Shown: piece by piece, positions 23,791-31,632 of the stretch | Position numbering within the stretch: position 1 is the stretch's first letter | Layout of the letters: every line of letters begins with the position of its first letter | NCBI GenBank assembly: GCA_000378865.1 | Contig: KB900392.1 | Span: 1-39,676, forward strand | Direction of reading: 5' to 3' | Origin: an actinobacterium SCGC AAA278-I18 | GTDB taxonomy: Bacteria > Actinomycetota > Actinomycetes > Nanopelagicales > Nanopelagicaceae | Length of the DNA stretch: 39,676 nucleotides | Translations under genes and position numbers: made by a program | Notes under the pieces: generated by a model | The model's input: the letters and a program-made list of their open reading frames with translations, nothing else | Database searches by the model: none | What the model was told of the DNA's origin: nothing

Positions 23791-26709
23791 TTATCTATTT
23801 TGCGCAGCAATTAACGCAGCAATTGCTGCTTTAACTCTAGCTCTGGCTTTATCTTCAGCAGCACCGTCTAACCTTTTTTGTGCAGCCTCTAAATCTGCAT
23901 AGGCAGATTGCAAAGATGAGATTGCAGACTTTATTGCCTGACTACTTCCAGTACCACCGGTAGTACCAGTGCTTGGTTGATTACTACCAATAGTTGTTCC
24001 TGAGTTACCACCAAATACTTGATCAAGTGCACCTTGCAACGTGTCATCAAAACCAATTTGATCACCAAATGAAACTAAAACCTTTTGTAGCAATGGATAA
24101 GCAGCAGTATTTCCAGTAGCTCTTACATAAACTGGTTGCACATATAACAAACCTTTTCCAACTGGCAGTGTTAGTAGATTTCCTAGCACGACATCAGAGC
24201 CGCCTTGCCTAAGTAGTGAGAGCGCTGTTGCCACAGTTGGTTTTGCTTCAAAGTTTGAGGCAACCTGTGAAGGACCTGCCACGTTAGTTGATCGGGGTAA
24301 CTGCAGCACAGTTATCTTGCCGTAATCATCGCCAGCATCTGAGTTAACAACTGCAAGGGCTGAAAGGTTTTCTCGGCCACCACGAGGAACAAAAGGGGTA
24401 GAGAGTGAGAAAGTTGGTTTGGTTTGCCCGGGAATCTGCATAGTTAAATAATAAGGAGGCTGATTTCCAGCATTGGCTCCAAAGGTTGATGGATCTAGTG
24501 GTACTCGCCAGAAATCTTGACCGCCATAAAATGCATCAGCAGTTGTCACATGGTAGGCGCTTAAAATATCGCGTTGCACACGGAACATATCCTCTGGATA
24601 TCGAATATGAGATAGCAACTCTGGTGAGATCTCACTTTTTGCCTTAACACTTCCGGGAAATGCCTTACTCCAAGTTGCTAGAACTGGATCTTTATCATCC
24701 CATTGATATAACGAGACTGTGCCGTCATATGCATCAACTGTTGCCTTTACTGAGTTACGAATGTAATTAATATTCTTATCACCTAGCGAAGATACTGCGT
24801 TTGACCTAGCTGTTAGCGCATCTCCAGTATTTGCTAGATTTACTTTACGAGAGTTTGGATAACCAGCACTTGTTGTGTAGCCATCAATAATCCATAGGAT
24901 TTTGCCCTCAATAATTGCAGGGTATGGATCACCATCTAAGGTCAACCAGGGCGCTACCTTTGCCACTCGCTCCCGCGGATTTCTCTCAAATAAAATCTTT
25001 GACTCAGAGTTAATTAGATTAGATAAAACAATACGTTGCTCTTGATACTTAATTGCAAATAACAGGCGAGAGAAGATTGAGCCCATTGGCACGCCACCCT
25101 TGCCGGTGTAGGTGTAATTTGTTTGACCATTAGCAGATTTATCATCTGGATAATCAAGCTCCACAGGATTACTTGCGGCCGGACCACCAATAATTGAATA
25201 ATCTGGAACATTCTCACCAAAGTAAACACGTGGTTCAAACTCTCCTAAACCTTTTGTGGGTGGAATATTTCCAACAGTAAATGTTGGCTTTCCATCAGCA
25301 TCTACCGTATTTCCAAATGCACCAACCATGCCAAAGCCATGGGTATATACCAAGTGATCATTAATCCAATTTCGAGAAGGGTTTCCATCAACATTTAACT
25401 CTCTAATGGCTACTACTACATCGCGCTCTTTGCCATTGATTGTGTAACGATCAATATCTAGTGAATCAGCAAAGGTGTAATAGGGCTTTATTTGCTGTAA
25501 TTGTCTAAAGGTGGCTGATAAAACATTGGGATCCATTAATCGAATATTGGCAATAGTTGCAGCATCATTTGCTAGTTGGCCAGCTGAGGTAGTAACAGTT
25601 GCTTGGTAATCTGAAACTTCAACATTAGATATGTCATAGGCAGCCCGAGTTGCATCGATATTCTTTTGAATAAATGGTGCCTCTTTTGTTGACTCAGATG
25701 GCTTTACTTGAAACTGTTGAATTGTCGCTGGATAAATACCAGCAATTAATACTGATGCGATCACCATTAAAGCAACGCCGGCAGTTGGCAGGAGCCATGA
25801 CTTACGAACAATATTTGCAAAAAATAATAGCGAACAAATTACTGCAATTGCGGAGAGGATTGACTTGGCCGGCAATACTGCATTCACATCGGTGTAGGTA
25901 AGTCCAGTAATTAATCTTCCTTCTTTTAAAGTTAGCGCATACCGATCAAACCAATAGGCAACTGCTTTAAGCAAGACCAAAAGGCCAAGCAGAATTGAAA
26001 GTTGAACCCTGGCAGCAACTGTTGTGCGATCCTCTTTAACTTGAGTGCGAATTCCGCTATAGATGTAATGAACTACCGATGATGCAATTAATGCCAAAAT
26101 AATTGTAGAAATTCCCCAGCCAATTAAGGCTTGCCACATCGGCAATTTAAAGGCGAAGAACGAAATATCCTTACCAAATTGTGGATCTACTGTGCCAAAA
26201 TTTGTTGCATTCTTAAATAACAACCACTCCTGCCAAAGTTTGGAGCCAGAGCTGCCAGCAAAGTAGAAAAGTGTGGCAAATATTCCAACTGCTACTAATC
26301 TGCGGATCGGTTCTATTTGGGCGCGGTAGCGCTCAAGATTATCTGCTTCAACTGCAACCGGTACATAAATTGGACGCTTACGAAAAGCAAAATATATATT
26401 TGCCAGAATAAATGATGCGGTAACAAATCCAAATCCGATAAATAGATAGATCTTTGTGAATAAAGTTGTTTGCCAAACATTTACAAAGCCAACTGAGCGA
26501 TACCAAAGTAGGTCGGCGTAGAAGCCACTTGATGAAACTAAAACTGAAGCTAATATAAAAAGAATTACTGCGGTAATAGTTAGTGGGCTTACTCGCCTGC
26601 GACCACCACCACGGTTAGCAAATGGATTTGGAATACCACCACCAAAACCTGATCCACCAAATGGATTGCTATTACGGTCAAAACCGCCGCCAAAACCTGA
26701 GTTACTCAT
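23791..26709 (-). CDS. UPF0182 family large membrane protein (972 aa)
   Basis: A Gly/Asn/Phe-rich N-terminus (about 1-35), then seven hydrophobic helices in the first 335 residues, followed by a large extracytoplasmic domain. Blocks typical of the family are NIRLMDPNVLSATFRQLQQIKPYY, YTHGFGMVGAFGN, PRVYFGE, YPNSRKVNLAN and RYPEDMFRVQRDILSAYHV. The C-terminus is Ser/Gly/Thr-rich, then a charged coiled-coil-like helix. Function is unknown across actinobacteria and cyanobacteria. ATG 26709 is chosen over an upstream TTG two codons earlier. It follows the PDZ protease by 19 bases, a conserved pair. Confidence 0.93.
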   Translation of the reverse strand: MSNSGFGGGFDRNSNPFGGSGFGGGIPNPFANRGGGRRRVSPLTITAVILFILASVLVSSSGFYADLLWYRSVGFVNVWQTTLFTKIYLFIGFGFVTASFILANIYFAFRKRPIYVPVAVEADNLERYRAQIEPIRRLVAVGIFATLFYFAGSSGSKLWQEWLLFKNATNFGTVDPQFGKDISFFAFKLPMWQALIGWGISTIILALIASSVVHYIYSGIRTQVKEDRTTVAARVQLSILLGLLVLLKAVAYWFDRYALTLKEGRLITGLTYTDVNAVLPAKSILSAIAVICSLLFFANIVRKSWLLPTAGVALMVIASVLIAGIYPATIQQFQVKPSESTKEAPFIQKNIDATRAAYDISNVEVSDYQATVTTSAGQLANDAATIANIRLMDPNVLSATFRQLQQIKPYYTFADSLDIDRYTINGKERDVVVAIRELNVDGNPSRNWINDHLVYTHGFGMVGAFGNTVDADGKPTFTVGNIPPTKGLGEFEPRVYFGENVPDYSIIGGPAASNPVELDYPDDKSANGQTNYTYTGKGGVPMGSIFSRLLFAIKYQEQRIVLSNLINSESKILFERNPRERVAKVAPWLTLDGDPYPAIIEGKILWIIDGYTTSAGYPNSRKVNLANTGDALTARSNAVSSLGDKNINYIRNSVKATVDAYDGTVSLYQWDDKDPVLATWSKAFPGSVKAKSEISPELLSHIRYPEDMFRVQRDILSAYHVTTADAFYGGQDFWRVPLDPSTFGANAGNQPPYYLTMQIPGQTKPTFSLSTPFVPRGGRENLSALAVVNSDAGDDYGKITVLQLPRSTNVAGPSQVASNFEAKPTVATALSLLRQGGSDVVLGNLLTLPVGKGLLYVQPVYVRATGNTAAYPLLQKVLVSFGDQIGFDDTLQGALDQVFGGNSGTTIGSNQPSTGTTGGTGSSQAIKSAISSLQSAYADLEAAQKRLDGAAEDKARARVKAAIAALIAAQNR

Positions 26710-26728
26710 ATGCAAACCCTATCTACTC

Positions 26729-27790
26729 TTAGGCGGCCTTTGGACAACTTGGATATGTAGCGTTAGCGGGTAGCTTTAGCACCGCAACCGCCTCGGTGAG
26801 TGTGGCGACCGGCACAATCTTAATCACATTTTTGCCACTGCCTTTGGTTAACTGATCCACATTCTTAATATCTGAGCAATTGGCAATTGGGGTTAAAAAT
26901 ATCTCAACTGAAGCCCTGCGTGCACCAATAATCTTTTCAGTAATTCCACCAATTGGCCCAACCTGCCCAGTTGCAGTAATTGTTCCAGTGCCAGCAATAT
27001 TGCGAGAATTAACTAAATCTTCCGGGGTTAATTTATCAATAACACCCAAGGCAAAGATTAATCCACCACTTGGCCCACCAGTTTCAGCTAAATTGATCTT
27101 AACTGTAAAGGGGAAGGTAAATTTATTCTCAATACTGATTCCAATAATTGCAGAGCCATCATCTCGGGCAGATAATTTAATTTGCTTTGTTAGTATCTCA
27201 TTTTCACCGCGCAGCACTTTTATACTCACTAAATCCCCTGGTTGTTTCTGATCTAAATAATCTAATATTTCCGATGGTGATACATACTCTTTATTATCAA
27301 GTGAAATAATCTGATCTGCTGCCTGCAAAACCTTAAATGAGTTACTTTTTATATTTACCTCACCAATAATTAATTTTGAAGTACTTTTATACCCTAAATA
27401 TGAAAGGGCTGCTGCGGTGGCATTGGCCTGCGAGCCATTCATCTCATCTGTGCCATTTTGTTTTGATTGCTGAGCACTTTCACCCTTTGGATATATCTCA
27501 TCTCTTGGCACAATCGCTCTATCTCCAACTACCCAGCCATATAAAACATCAAAGCCAGTTATGTAGGAATCTGGATCGGTAACCATCACAGAGGTGACTG
27601 AGAGCTTTCCAGTTGTTGGGTAAACCGTAGCTCCAGAGATTTTGATTGCAGATCCTAAAATATTTTGCGGATTTCCTGGAGATAGCAGGACATATGGGGA
27701 TGGTAGAAAAAAAGCGGTGAGAATTAATAGGCCAATCAAAATTTTGCTAGGACCAGGCAGGTTAGCTTTGACCGGCAGAAGGGATCTCAT
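26729..27790 (-). CDS. PDZ domain / Lon-like (S16) membrane protease, YlbL type
   Basis: One N-terminal membrane helix (about 15-38), a PDZ-like segment in the middle (VLQAADQIISLDNKEYVSPSEI...), and the Lon-type proteolytic domain at the C-terminus with catalytic Ser in TGGPSGGLIFALGVID and Lys in GPIGGITEKIIGARRA. No ATPase part. 353 residues, as in Bacillus YlbL and the actinobacterial homologues. It faces the cell exterior. It is upstream of, and probably co-transcribed with, the UPF0182 gene. Confidence 0.93.
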   Translation of the reverse strand: MRSLLPVKANLPGPSKILIGLLILTAFFLPSPYVLLSPGNPQNILGSAIKISGATVYPTTGKLSVTSVMVTDPDSYITGFDVLYGWVVGDRAIVPRDEIYPKGESAQQSKQNGTDEMNGSQANATAAALSYLGYKSTSKLIIGEVNIKSNSFKVLQAADQIISLDNKEYVSPSEILDYLDQKQPGDLVSIKVLRGENEILTKQIKLSARDDGSAIIGISIENKFTFPFTVKINLAETGGPSGGLIFALGVIDKLTPEDLVNSRNIAGTGTITATGQVGPIGGITEKIIGARRASVEIFLTPIANCSDIKNVDQLTKGSGKNVIKIVPVATLTEAVAVLKLPANATYPSCPKAA

Positions 27791-27806
27791 TTATAGATTA
27801 CTAATA

Positions 27807-27983
27807 TTATTTTTTAGGCTTAAATGAATTTTGAAACTTTGCAAATTCATTCATAGAGCGATTTGTCTCATTATCAAACTTTGCCTTGTATTTAGATACC
27901 CAGATCGTATAACCAATGGCACTAACGACTGCCACTACTGGAATCAACCACCAAATGAGCGCCGAAAAGGAGGTTGAGTTCAT
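27807..27983 (-). CDS. 58-aa single-helix membrane protein
   Basis: ATG 27983 gives one hydrophobic helix (about 8-30) and a charged C-terminal tail (KYKAKFDNETNR...SFKPKK). The open frame extends further upstream, but TATAAT at 27991-27996 stands exactly seven bases before this ATG, which fits a leaderless transcript beginning at the start codon. No ribosome-binding site is present. Function unknown. It lies 16 bases before the PDZ protease gene and may be its operon leader. Confidence 0.65.
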   Translation of the reverse strand: MNSTSFSALIWWLIPVVAVVSAIGYTIWVSKYKAKFDNETNRSMNEFAKFQNSFKPKK

Positions 27984-27990
27984 AGGTATT

Positions 27991-27996
27991 ATTATA
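27991..27996 (-). promoter_or_regulatory. -10 box (TATAAT) for a leaderless transcript
   Basis: A perfect TATAAT on the minus strand, seven bases before the ATG at 27983. A -35 box at standard spacing is not obvious. Confidence 0.55.
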
Positions 27997-28079
27997 TTGA
28001 TCGGGAAGAAAATTGCTGGCAACCTTGTTCTATGAAAAGCAGTTATCTTTTTTAATATGAATAAAGAGCGGGGAATGAT

Positions 28080-29399
28080 ATGAGTTTTGGCTTTTTGCCA
28101 AATGAGGGGCAACCTGATTTTGAAGCACTCCTAAAGCAATTCTCAGAAATGGGAATTGACCCTAATGCTCTTGCTGGTGCTAAATCATTTTTAGAGAGTA
28201 TGCAATCTGGTGGCAATACCGGTGAGCAAAGTTTAATTACCACAGCAGCATTGCGTGATATCGCAAAGAACATTATTACCGCCAAGGGTGATCAACCAGT
28301 TGGCACAATAGACCAAGAAAAGCTTTCACAATATTTAATGATTGCCAATACTTGGCTAGATAGTGAGATTCTTTTCCCAGCATCGGCGCTGCCAAATCAA
28401 AGTGCCTGGTCAAAACGAGATTGGTTAGATGCCACAGTTACTACATGGCAGCTTTTATTTGAGCCCCTTGCCCTTGGTATGGCAGATGCGCTCTCAAATG
28501 TGATTACTAACTCCAGCTCACAGCTGCCAATTGAGTTTGCTGGCAGTGATAACCAAAGCCCACAGCAACAAGAGGCTATGAAGGTGATGCTTGCTCGCCT
28601 GCTACGAGGCTTTATGGGCACATTAATCGCTACCCAACTTGGTCAAGGAGTGGGCTCTCTTGCCAACTCAATTACCGGCGCAAATGATGTGGCTATTCCA
28701 ATATTAAAAGCTGAATCTGGCTCCCACTTAATTGCTCAAAATATTGCTCAATGGTCTGATGGGCTTGGCATTGATGGTGAACAGGTGGGAATCTATTTAG
28801 CGCTTAGAGAGGCAGCAGCAGCCCGGCTCTTTGCTAATACCAATTGGCTATCTACATATATTAAAGATGCCATAACCGCTTATGGCAAAGGAATATCAAT
28901 TGATGTTGAGTCAATTACCCGCCAAGCCGAGGAGGCGATGGCAGGTGGTGAGATTGATATTAATAATCCAGCCTCGATAAACGTCGCATTAAATGCTGGA
29001 CTCTTCACACCACAACAAACACCTGCCCAAGAGTTAGCATTAACAAAACTTGAGATGGCACTTGCATTAATTGAAGGTTGGATCGATCATGTTATTTCAC
29101 AGGTTGCCCAAGAGCGGATTCCATCCTTTGCTGCATTAATTGAAAACTCTCGCCGAAAGCGAGCTACTGCTTCACCAATGCAACAGTTATTTGCAAATCT
29201 ATTAGCTCTTGAGGTCTCACCGAGAAAGATGCGAGAGGCCGCTATGTTTTGGGGTGAGGTTAAAAATCTAAGAGGTGGTGATGGCAGAGATAAGTGCTGG
29301 GAAGATCCAGCCTTTTTGCCAATGCCCGGTGATTTAAATGATGTAAAGGCTTTTCTAGATAGTGTGACCGCGCCAGATGATCTCTCTGGGTTGATTTAA
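28080..29399 (+). CDS. DUF2342 / zincin-like putative hydrolase (439 aa)
   Basis: An N-terminal PDFEALLKQFSEMG segment and long Ala/Leu-rich helices match the actinobacterial DUF2342 proteins classed as predicted zincins (TIGR03624 group). Blocks include GFMGTLIATQLGQGVG, LALREAAAARLFANTNWL, ARKMREAAMFW-like KMREAAMFWGEV and a final CWEDPAFLPMPGDL. In relatives I recall REAAH at the predicted metal site; here the residue is Ala (REAAAARLF), so metal binding is doubtful. The start follows GGGGAATGAT. Divergent from the 58-aa gene by 96 bases. Confidence 0.82.
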   Translation: MSFGFLPNEGQPDFEALLKQFSEMGIDPNALAGAKSFLESMQSGGNTGEQSLITTAALRDIAKNIITAKGDQPVGTIDQEKLSQYLMIANTWLDSEILFPASALPNQSAWSKRDWLDATVTTWQLLFEPLALGMADALSNVITNSSSQLPIEFAGSDNQSPQQQEAMKVMLARLLRGFMGTLIATQLGQGVGSLANSITGANDVAIPILKAESGSHLIAQNIAQWSDGLGIDGEQVGIYLALREAAAARLFANTNWLSTYIKDAITAYGKGISIDVESITRQAEEAMAGGEIDINNPASINVALNAGLFTPQQTPAQELALTKLEMALALIEGWIDHVISQVAQERIPSFAALIENSRRKRATASPMQQLFANLLALEVSPRKMREAAMFWGEVKNLRGGDGRDKCWEDPAFLPMPGDLNDVKAFLDSVTAPDDLSGLI

Positions 29400-29414
29400 A
29401 GCTTTAACCAAAAG

Positions 29415-29486
29415 CGAAATCCCCGGGCGCACGATCTCGTATCTGCCTTCCCCTTGCAGATATGAAACGGTTATCCGGGGACTTCG
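29415..29486 (+). other. Structured element downstream of the DUF2342 gene
   Basis: Outer stem CGAA-A-TCCCCGG (29415-29426) with CCGGGGA-C-TTCG (29475-29486), one A-C mismatch. Inner hairpin CGTATCTGC (29438-29446) with GCAGATATG (29456-29464) around a pyrimidine loop. No U-tract follows. It could be a tail-less terminator or a small structured RNA in the leader of the 33-aa ORF. The rest of 29400-29615 shows only an AT-rich stretch (about 29535-29570) that may hold a promoter. Confidence 0.45.
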
Positions 29487-29615
29487 TGTGGCAAACATAT
29501 GGGAATAAAAGGTGAGAATCAACTTAAAGTGGTGTTTTGAAAATAATTTTTTAAAAGTATTTTCCTGCTTTAGCCTAAATTGGTAGGCGTAGAAAATCAT
29601 TACTAAGGACTCGGT

Positions 29616-29717
29616 ATGTCAAAGGTGGTAGTTGCTGGCGTGCGCGTAAAATTTAGCGGGTGCTCTGTGGATGAAGCTGTGGAGATCACTGTATTTTTGG
29701 TGGATAAGAAGAGGTAA
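29616..29717 (+). CDS. 33-aa ORF coupled to the metallopeptidase gene
   Basis: ATG 29616 follows AAGGAC (29605-29610). The peptide begins MSKVVVAGVRVKF and ends FLVDKKR; it has one Cys and alternating hydrophobic residues suggesting two beta-strands. Its TAA shares one base with the ATG of the next gene (TAATG), the hallmark of translational coupling. No family recognised. It may be a small protein in its own right or a leader peptide controlling the peptidase. Confidence 0.5.
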   Translation: MSKVVVAGVRVKFSGCSVDEAVEITVFLVDKKR

Positions 29718-30349
29718 TGGTGGATAACTTTGAGCAACAGATTCTCTTCACCGATATCTTGCCGCCTGTGGCCCAAATAGCGCAGCGAAAGAGAAGGATT
29801 GAAGATAATCTGCCAGCAAATCTGCCAGCCTATCGGGTAATTCGCAAGGAGCGGCGTAGAAGAAGTGTTACCGCATATCGCCAAGGCGGGGTGATTGAAA
29901 TTCATATTCCAGCCAAGATGAGTAGGCGGCAGGAGATTGAGGTAATCCCAGAGATGATCTCAATTGTGCTGCGGCGAGAGGCCAGAGAGCGCAAAACTGA
30001 TGAGCAGCTAATGGAGATTGGTCTGCAATTATTAAAAGAGTACCTACCAGAGTTTGCAGTTACACCAGCAAGTATTAATTGGCGCAATATGAATGAGCGG
30101 TGGGGCTCTTGCACCACCGTAGATCGCACTATTCGGATCTCAGATCGCTTAGTTGGCACACCTTCCTACGTTTTAAATTACATTATCTATCATGAGTTAA
30201 TTCATCTAGAGATCCCAGGTCATGATGATAAATTTAATAATTATCTAATTCGTTATACCGATCAAATGCGAGCAGAGGCATTTTTAGAAGGATTTGAAGT
30301 TGGTTGCCAAAGTGGTGGATCTGGCGTAATACCTGCGGTAAATATCTAG
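29717..30349 (+). CDS. DUF45/YgjP-like M48-type metallopeptidase (210 aa)
   Basis: The zinc site HELIHLEIPGHDDKF is of the HExxH-x5-GH type (about 158-170), preceded by WRNMNERWGSCTTVDRTIRIS, the WGSC block of the YgjP/SprT-like family. An Arg-rich stretch occurs near residues 45-50. Predicted soluble. Substrate unknown; relatives are found beside restriction or repair genes or, as here, alone near uvrD-like genes. Translation is coupled to the 33-aa ORF (TAATG). Confidence 0.88.
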   Translation: MVDNFEQQILFTDILPPVAQIAQRKRRIEDNLPANLPAYRVIRKERRRRSVTAYRQGGVIEIHIPAKMSRRQEIEVIPEMISIVLRREARERKTDEQLMEIGLQLLKEYLPEFAVTPASINWRNMNERWGSCTTVDRTIRISDRLVGTPSYVLNYIIYHELIHLEIPGHDDKFNNYLIRYTDQMRAEAFLEGFEVGCQSGGSGVIPAVNI

Positions 30350-30504
30350 TTTTACCCACTTTTTATGATTTCCAGCGGAATTTTTGTGATTTTACGCGTG
30401 GAAAACCCGAGTTGAGCGTGCGGTAAGAGTATTGTGTTGTTATTCGTACTCTCATATAGGAACTACCTAAATGATCCCAAGGGTGCGGCAGATGGAGGAT
30501 GAAA

Positions 30505-30663
30505 ATGGCTGAAGAGTACAAGGGTGAGGCTTACTGTGTTAAGTGCAAAGAGAAGCGCTCCTTTGAAGGACATGTAAAGGTCTCTGATTCAGGTCGCCGA
30601 ATGGCACAAGGAATCTGCCCAGTTTGCGGCACAAAGGTAAATCGTATTCTTGGTAAGGCTTAA
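30505..30663 (+). CDS. DUF5679 small zinc-ribbon protein (52 aa)
   Basis: Translated directly: MAEEYKGEAYCVKCKEKR, a central basic segment, then GICPVCGTKVNRILG. Two CxxC pairs form a zinc ribbon, and this size and pattern are those of the actinobacterial DUF5679 family, of unknown function. ATG 30505 has GGAGGAT five bases upstream. The 155-base region before it contains an inverted AGAGTA/TACTCT pair (about 30425-30452). A strong terminator follows. Confidence 0.88.
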   Translation: MAEEYKGEAYCVKCKEKRSFEGHVKVSDSGRRMAQGICPVCGTKVNRILGKA

Positions 30664-30689
30664 TAAATAAGCAAGTAACCAAATGTAAG

Positions 30690-30732
30690 AAGCGGCGGTC
30701 GCTGATTTAATTACCAGCCCCGCCGCTTTTTT
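30690..30732 (+). terminator. Intrinsic terminator after DUF5679
   Basis: AAGCGGCGG (30690-30698) pairs with CCGCCGCTT (30720-30728), followed by a run of six T. Loop 21 bases. Confidence 0.88.
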
Positions 30733-30774
30733 GTTAACCCCTCCTAGTTAACAGTTGTTATTAGATTTTTAAAA

Positions 30775-31257
30775 TTAACTAGCCACAGCAATCTTGGCTG
30801 GTCTGCCAGGTAGACGCTTGTTTTGAATTATCTGACCCTCATCAAATAACTCACCTCCCCATACCCCGCATGGCTCAGCCCGAGAGAGTGCACCCTCTAA
30901 GCACTTTGCTTTCATTGGGCAGCTGCCGCATAATGCTTTGGCTTGAGCAACTACTTGTGGAGTGTCATTAAAGAAGAGCTCTGGATCGGCAGAGTGGCAA
31001 GGCAGGCTTAAAACTGTTGCTGGCTCTTTAATAGTAGGTACAAAAGGATTATCAGCGCGCTTGTAATTATCCGTTGCCTTGCCATTTTTATTAACTGCAT
31101 AGGCTGCAGTTGATGTGGCAGATGAGTTAGTGGCGTAATCGGTATAGGAGATCACTGGGGCGTCCTCATATGCCCAGGTGATATCACCTAATCCGATTTT
31201 TGCAGTTGGGCCCTCGGCCCAACCAGGGATAAGTAGTTCGCTGAAGAGAACGGTCAT
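30775..31257 (-). CDS. whiB7: WhiB7-like iron-sulphur transcription regulator (160 aa)
   Basis: The C-terminal 80 residues are WhiB7: Cys in LPCHSADPELFF, CGSCPMKAKC, the turn GVWGGELFDEGQII and a C-terminal AT-hook-like LPGRPAK. The four cysteines hold a 4Fe-4S cluster; a fifth Cys precedes GVWGG (EPCGVWGG). WhiB7 partners the main sigma factor to activate intrinsic antibiotic-resistance genes. About 75 extra N-terminal residues (Ser/Thr/Ala/Tyr-rich) are unusual for a protein normally near 90-100 residues. ATG 31257 is preferred because AAAGG lies properly upstream; GTG 31266 would touch it. The leader contains an upstream ORF and a terminator, and synteny with uvrD2 supports the name. Confidence 0.88.
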   Translation of the reverse strand: MTVLFSELLIPGWAEGPTAKIGLGDITWAYEDAPVISYTDYATNSSATSTAAYAVNKNGKATDNYKRADNPFVPTIKEPATVLSLPCHSADPELFFNDTPQVVAQAKALCGSCPMKAKCLEGALSRAEPCGVWGGELFDEGQIIQNKRLPGRPAKIAVAS

Positions 31258-31353
31258 CGTTCTCACCTTTCCTTTCGGTTATCTTTCATTGGTTTATTTC
31301 TTTTTTCTTTGCCACTTTGGCTTTTTATTATTTGGAAGGTAATTAGATAAAAG

Positions 31354-31392
31354 AAAAAGGCCCTACGAATCATTAGATTCGCGGGCCCCTTG
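31354..31392 (-). terminator. Leader terminator (attenuator) of whiB7
   Basis: On the minus strand GGCCC-G-CGAATC pairs with GATTCG-TA-GGGCC around TAAT, followed by TTTTTCTTTT (31349-31358). It lies 15 bases after the upstream ORF stop and about 100 bases before whiB7. A rival pairing of CCAAGGGG (31386-31393) with CCCCTGG inside the ORF (31424-31430) is possible. Confidence 0.8.
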
Positions 31393-31407
31393 GCTTCTAT
31401 CTCGACC

Positions 31408-31584
31408 TTAGCCGATATAGCTCCCAGGGGTGCGATCTGATGTAAAGGTATAAAAACCCTTATTAGAGCGCTTATTTGTCCAATCTGAGCGATATGAAGA
31501 TTTCGCTGCAGCGGATGAGATGGCAGGCCAATTAACAGCAGCTGCAGGTGCAGCAACTGTCTTTGAATTAATTAGCTTTGCCAT
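31408..31584 (-). CDS. 58-aa upstream ORF in the whiB7 leader
   Basis: ATG 31584, stop 31408. The peptide is Ala/Ser/Lys-rich (MAKLINSKTVAAPAAAV...) and ends FTSDRTPGSYIG. The frame is open further upstream into uvrD2, but the promoter described at 31591-31632 would begin transcription at this ATG, giving a leaderless message. Its stop is 15 bases before the leader terminator. In mycobacteria and Streptomyces whiB7/wblC is induced when ribosomes stall on a leader ORF; this arrangement matches. Whether the peptide itself matters is unknown. Confidence 0.6.
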   Translation of the reverse strand: MAKLINSKTVAAPAAAVNWPAISSAAAKSSYRSDWTNKRSNKGFYTFTSDRTPGSYIG

Positions 31585-31590
31585 AGCAGC

Positions 31591-31632
31591 AGGATAAAGC
31601 ATAGGCAGGCTTTGATGCAACTTAATTAAATT
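31591..31632 (-). promoter_or_regulatory. WhiB7-type promoter upstream of the leader ORF
   Basis: Minus strand: an AT-only block AATTTAATTAA (31622-31632), -35 TTGCAT (31615-31620), 18-base spacer, -10 TATCCT (31591-31596), then six bases to the ATG at 31584. An AT-rich element next to the -35 is the known feature of WhiB7-activated promoters, so autoactivation is likely. It overlaps the end of uvrD2. Confidence 0.6.

Noticed and set aside
29355-29600. 81-aa minus-strand ORF
   Set aside because: It covers the inverted repeats and the 3' end of the DUF2342 gene and has no start signal or family.
31263-31556. 97-aa minus-strand ORF in the whiB7 leader
   Set aside because: It runs through the terminator hairpin and up to the whiB7 start in another frame; composition is unlike protein, and the 58-codon ORF explains the region better.
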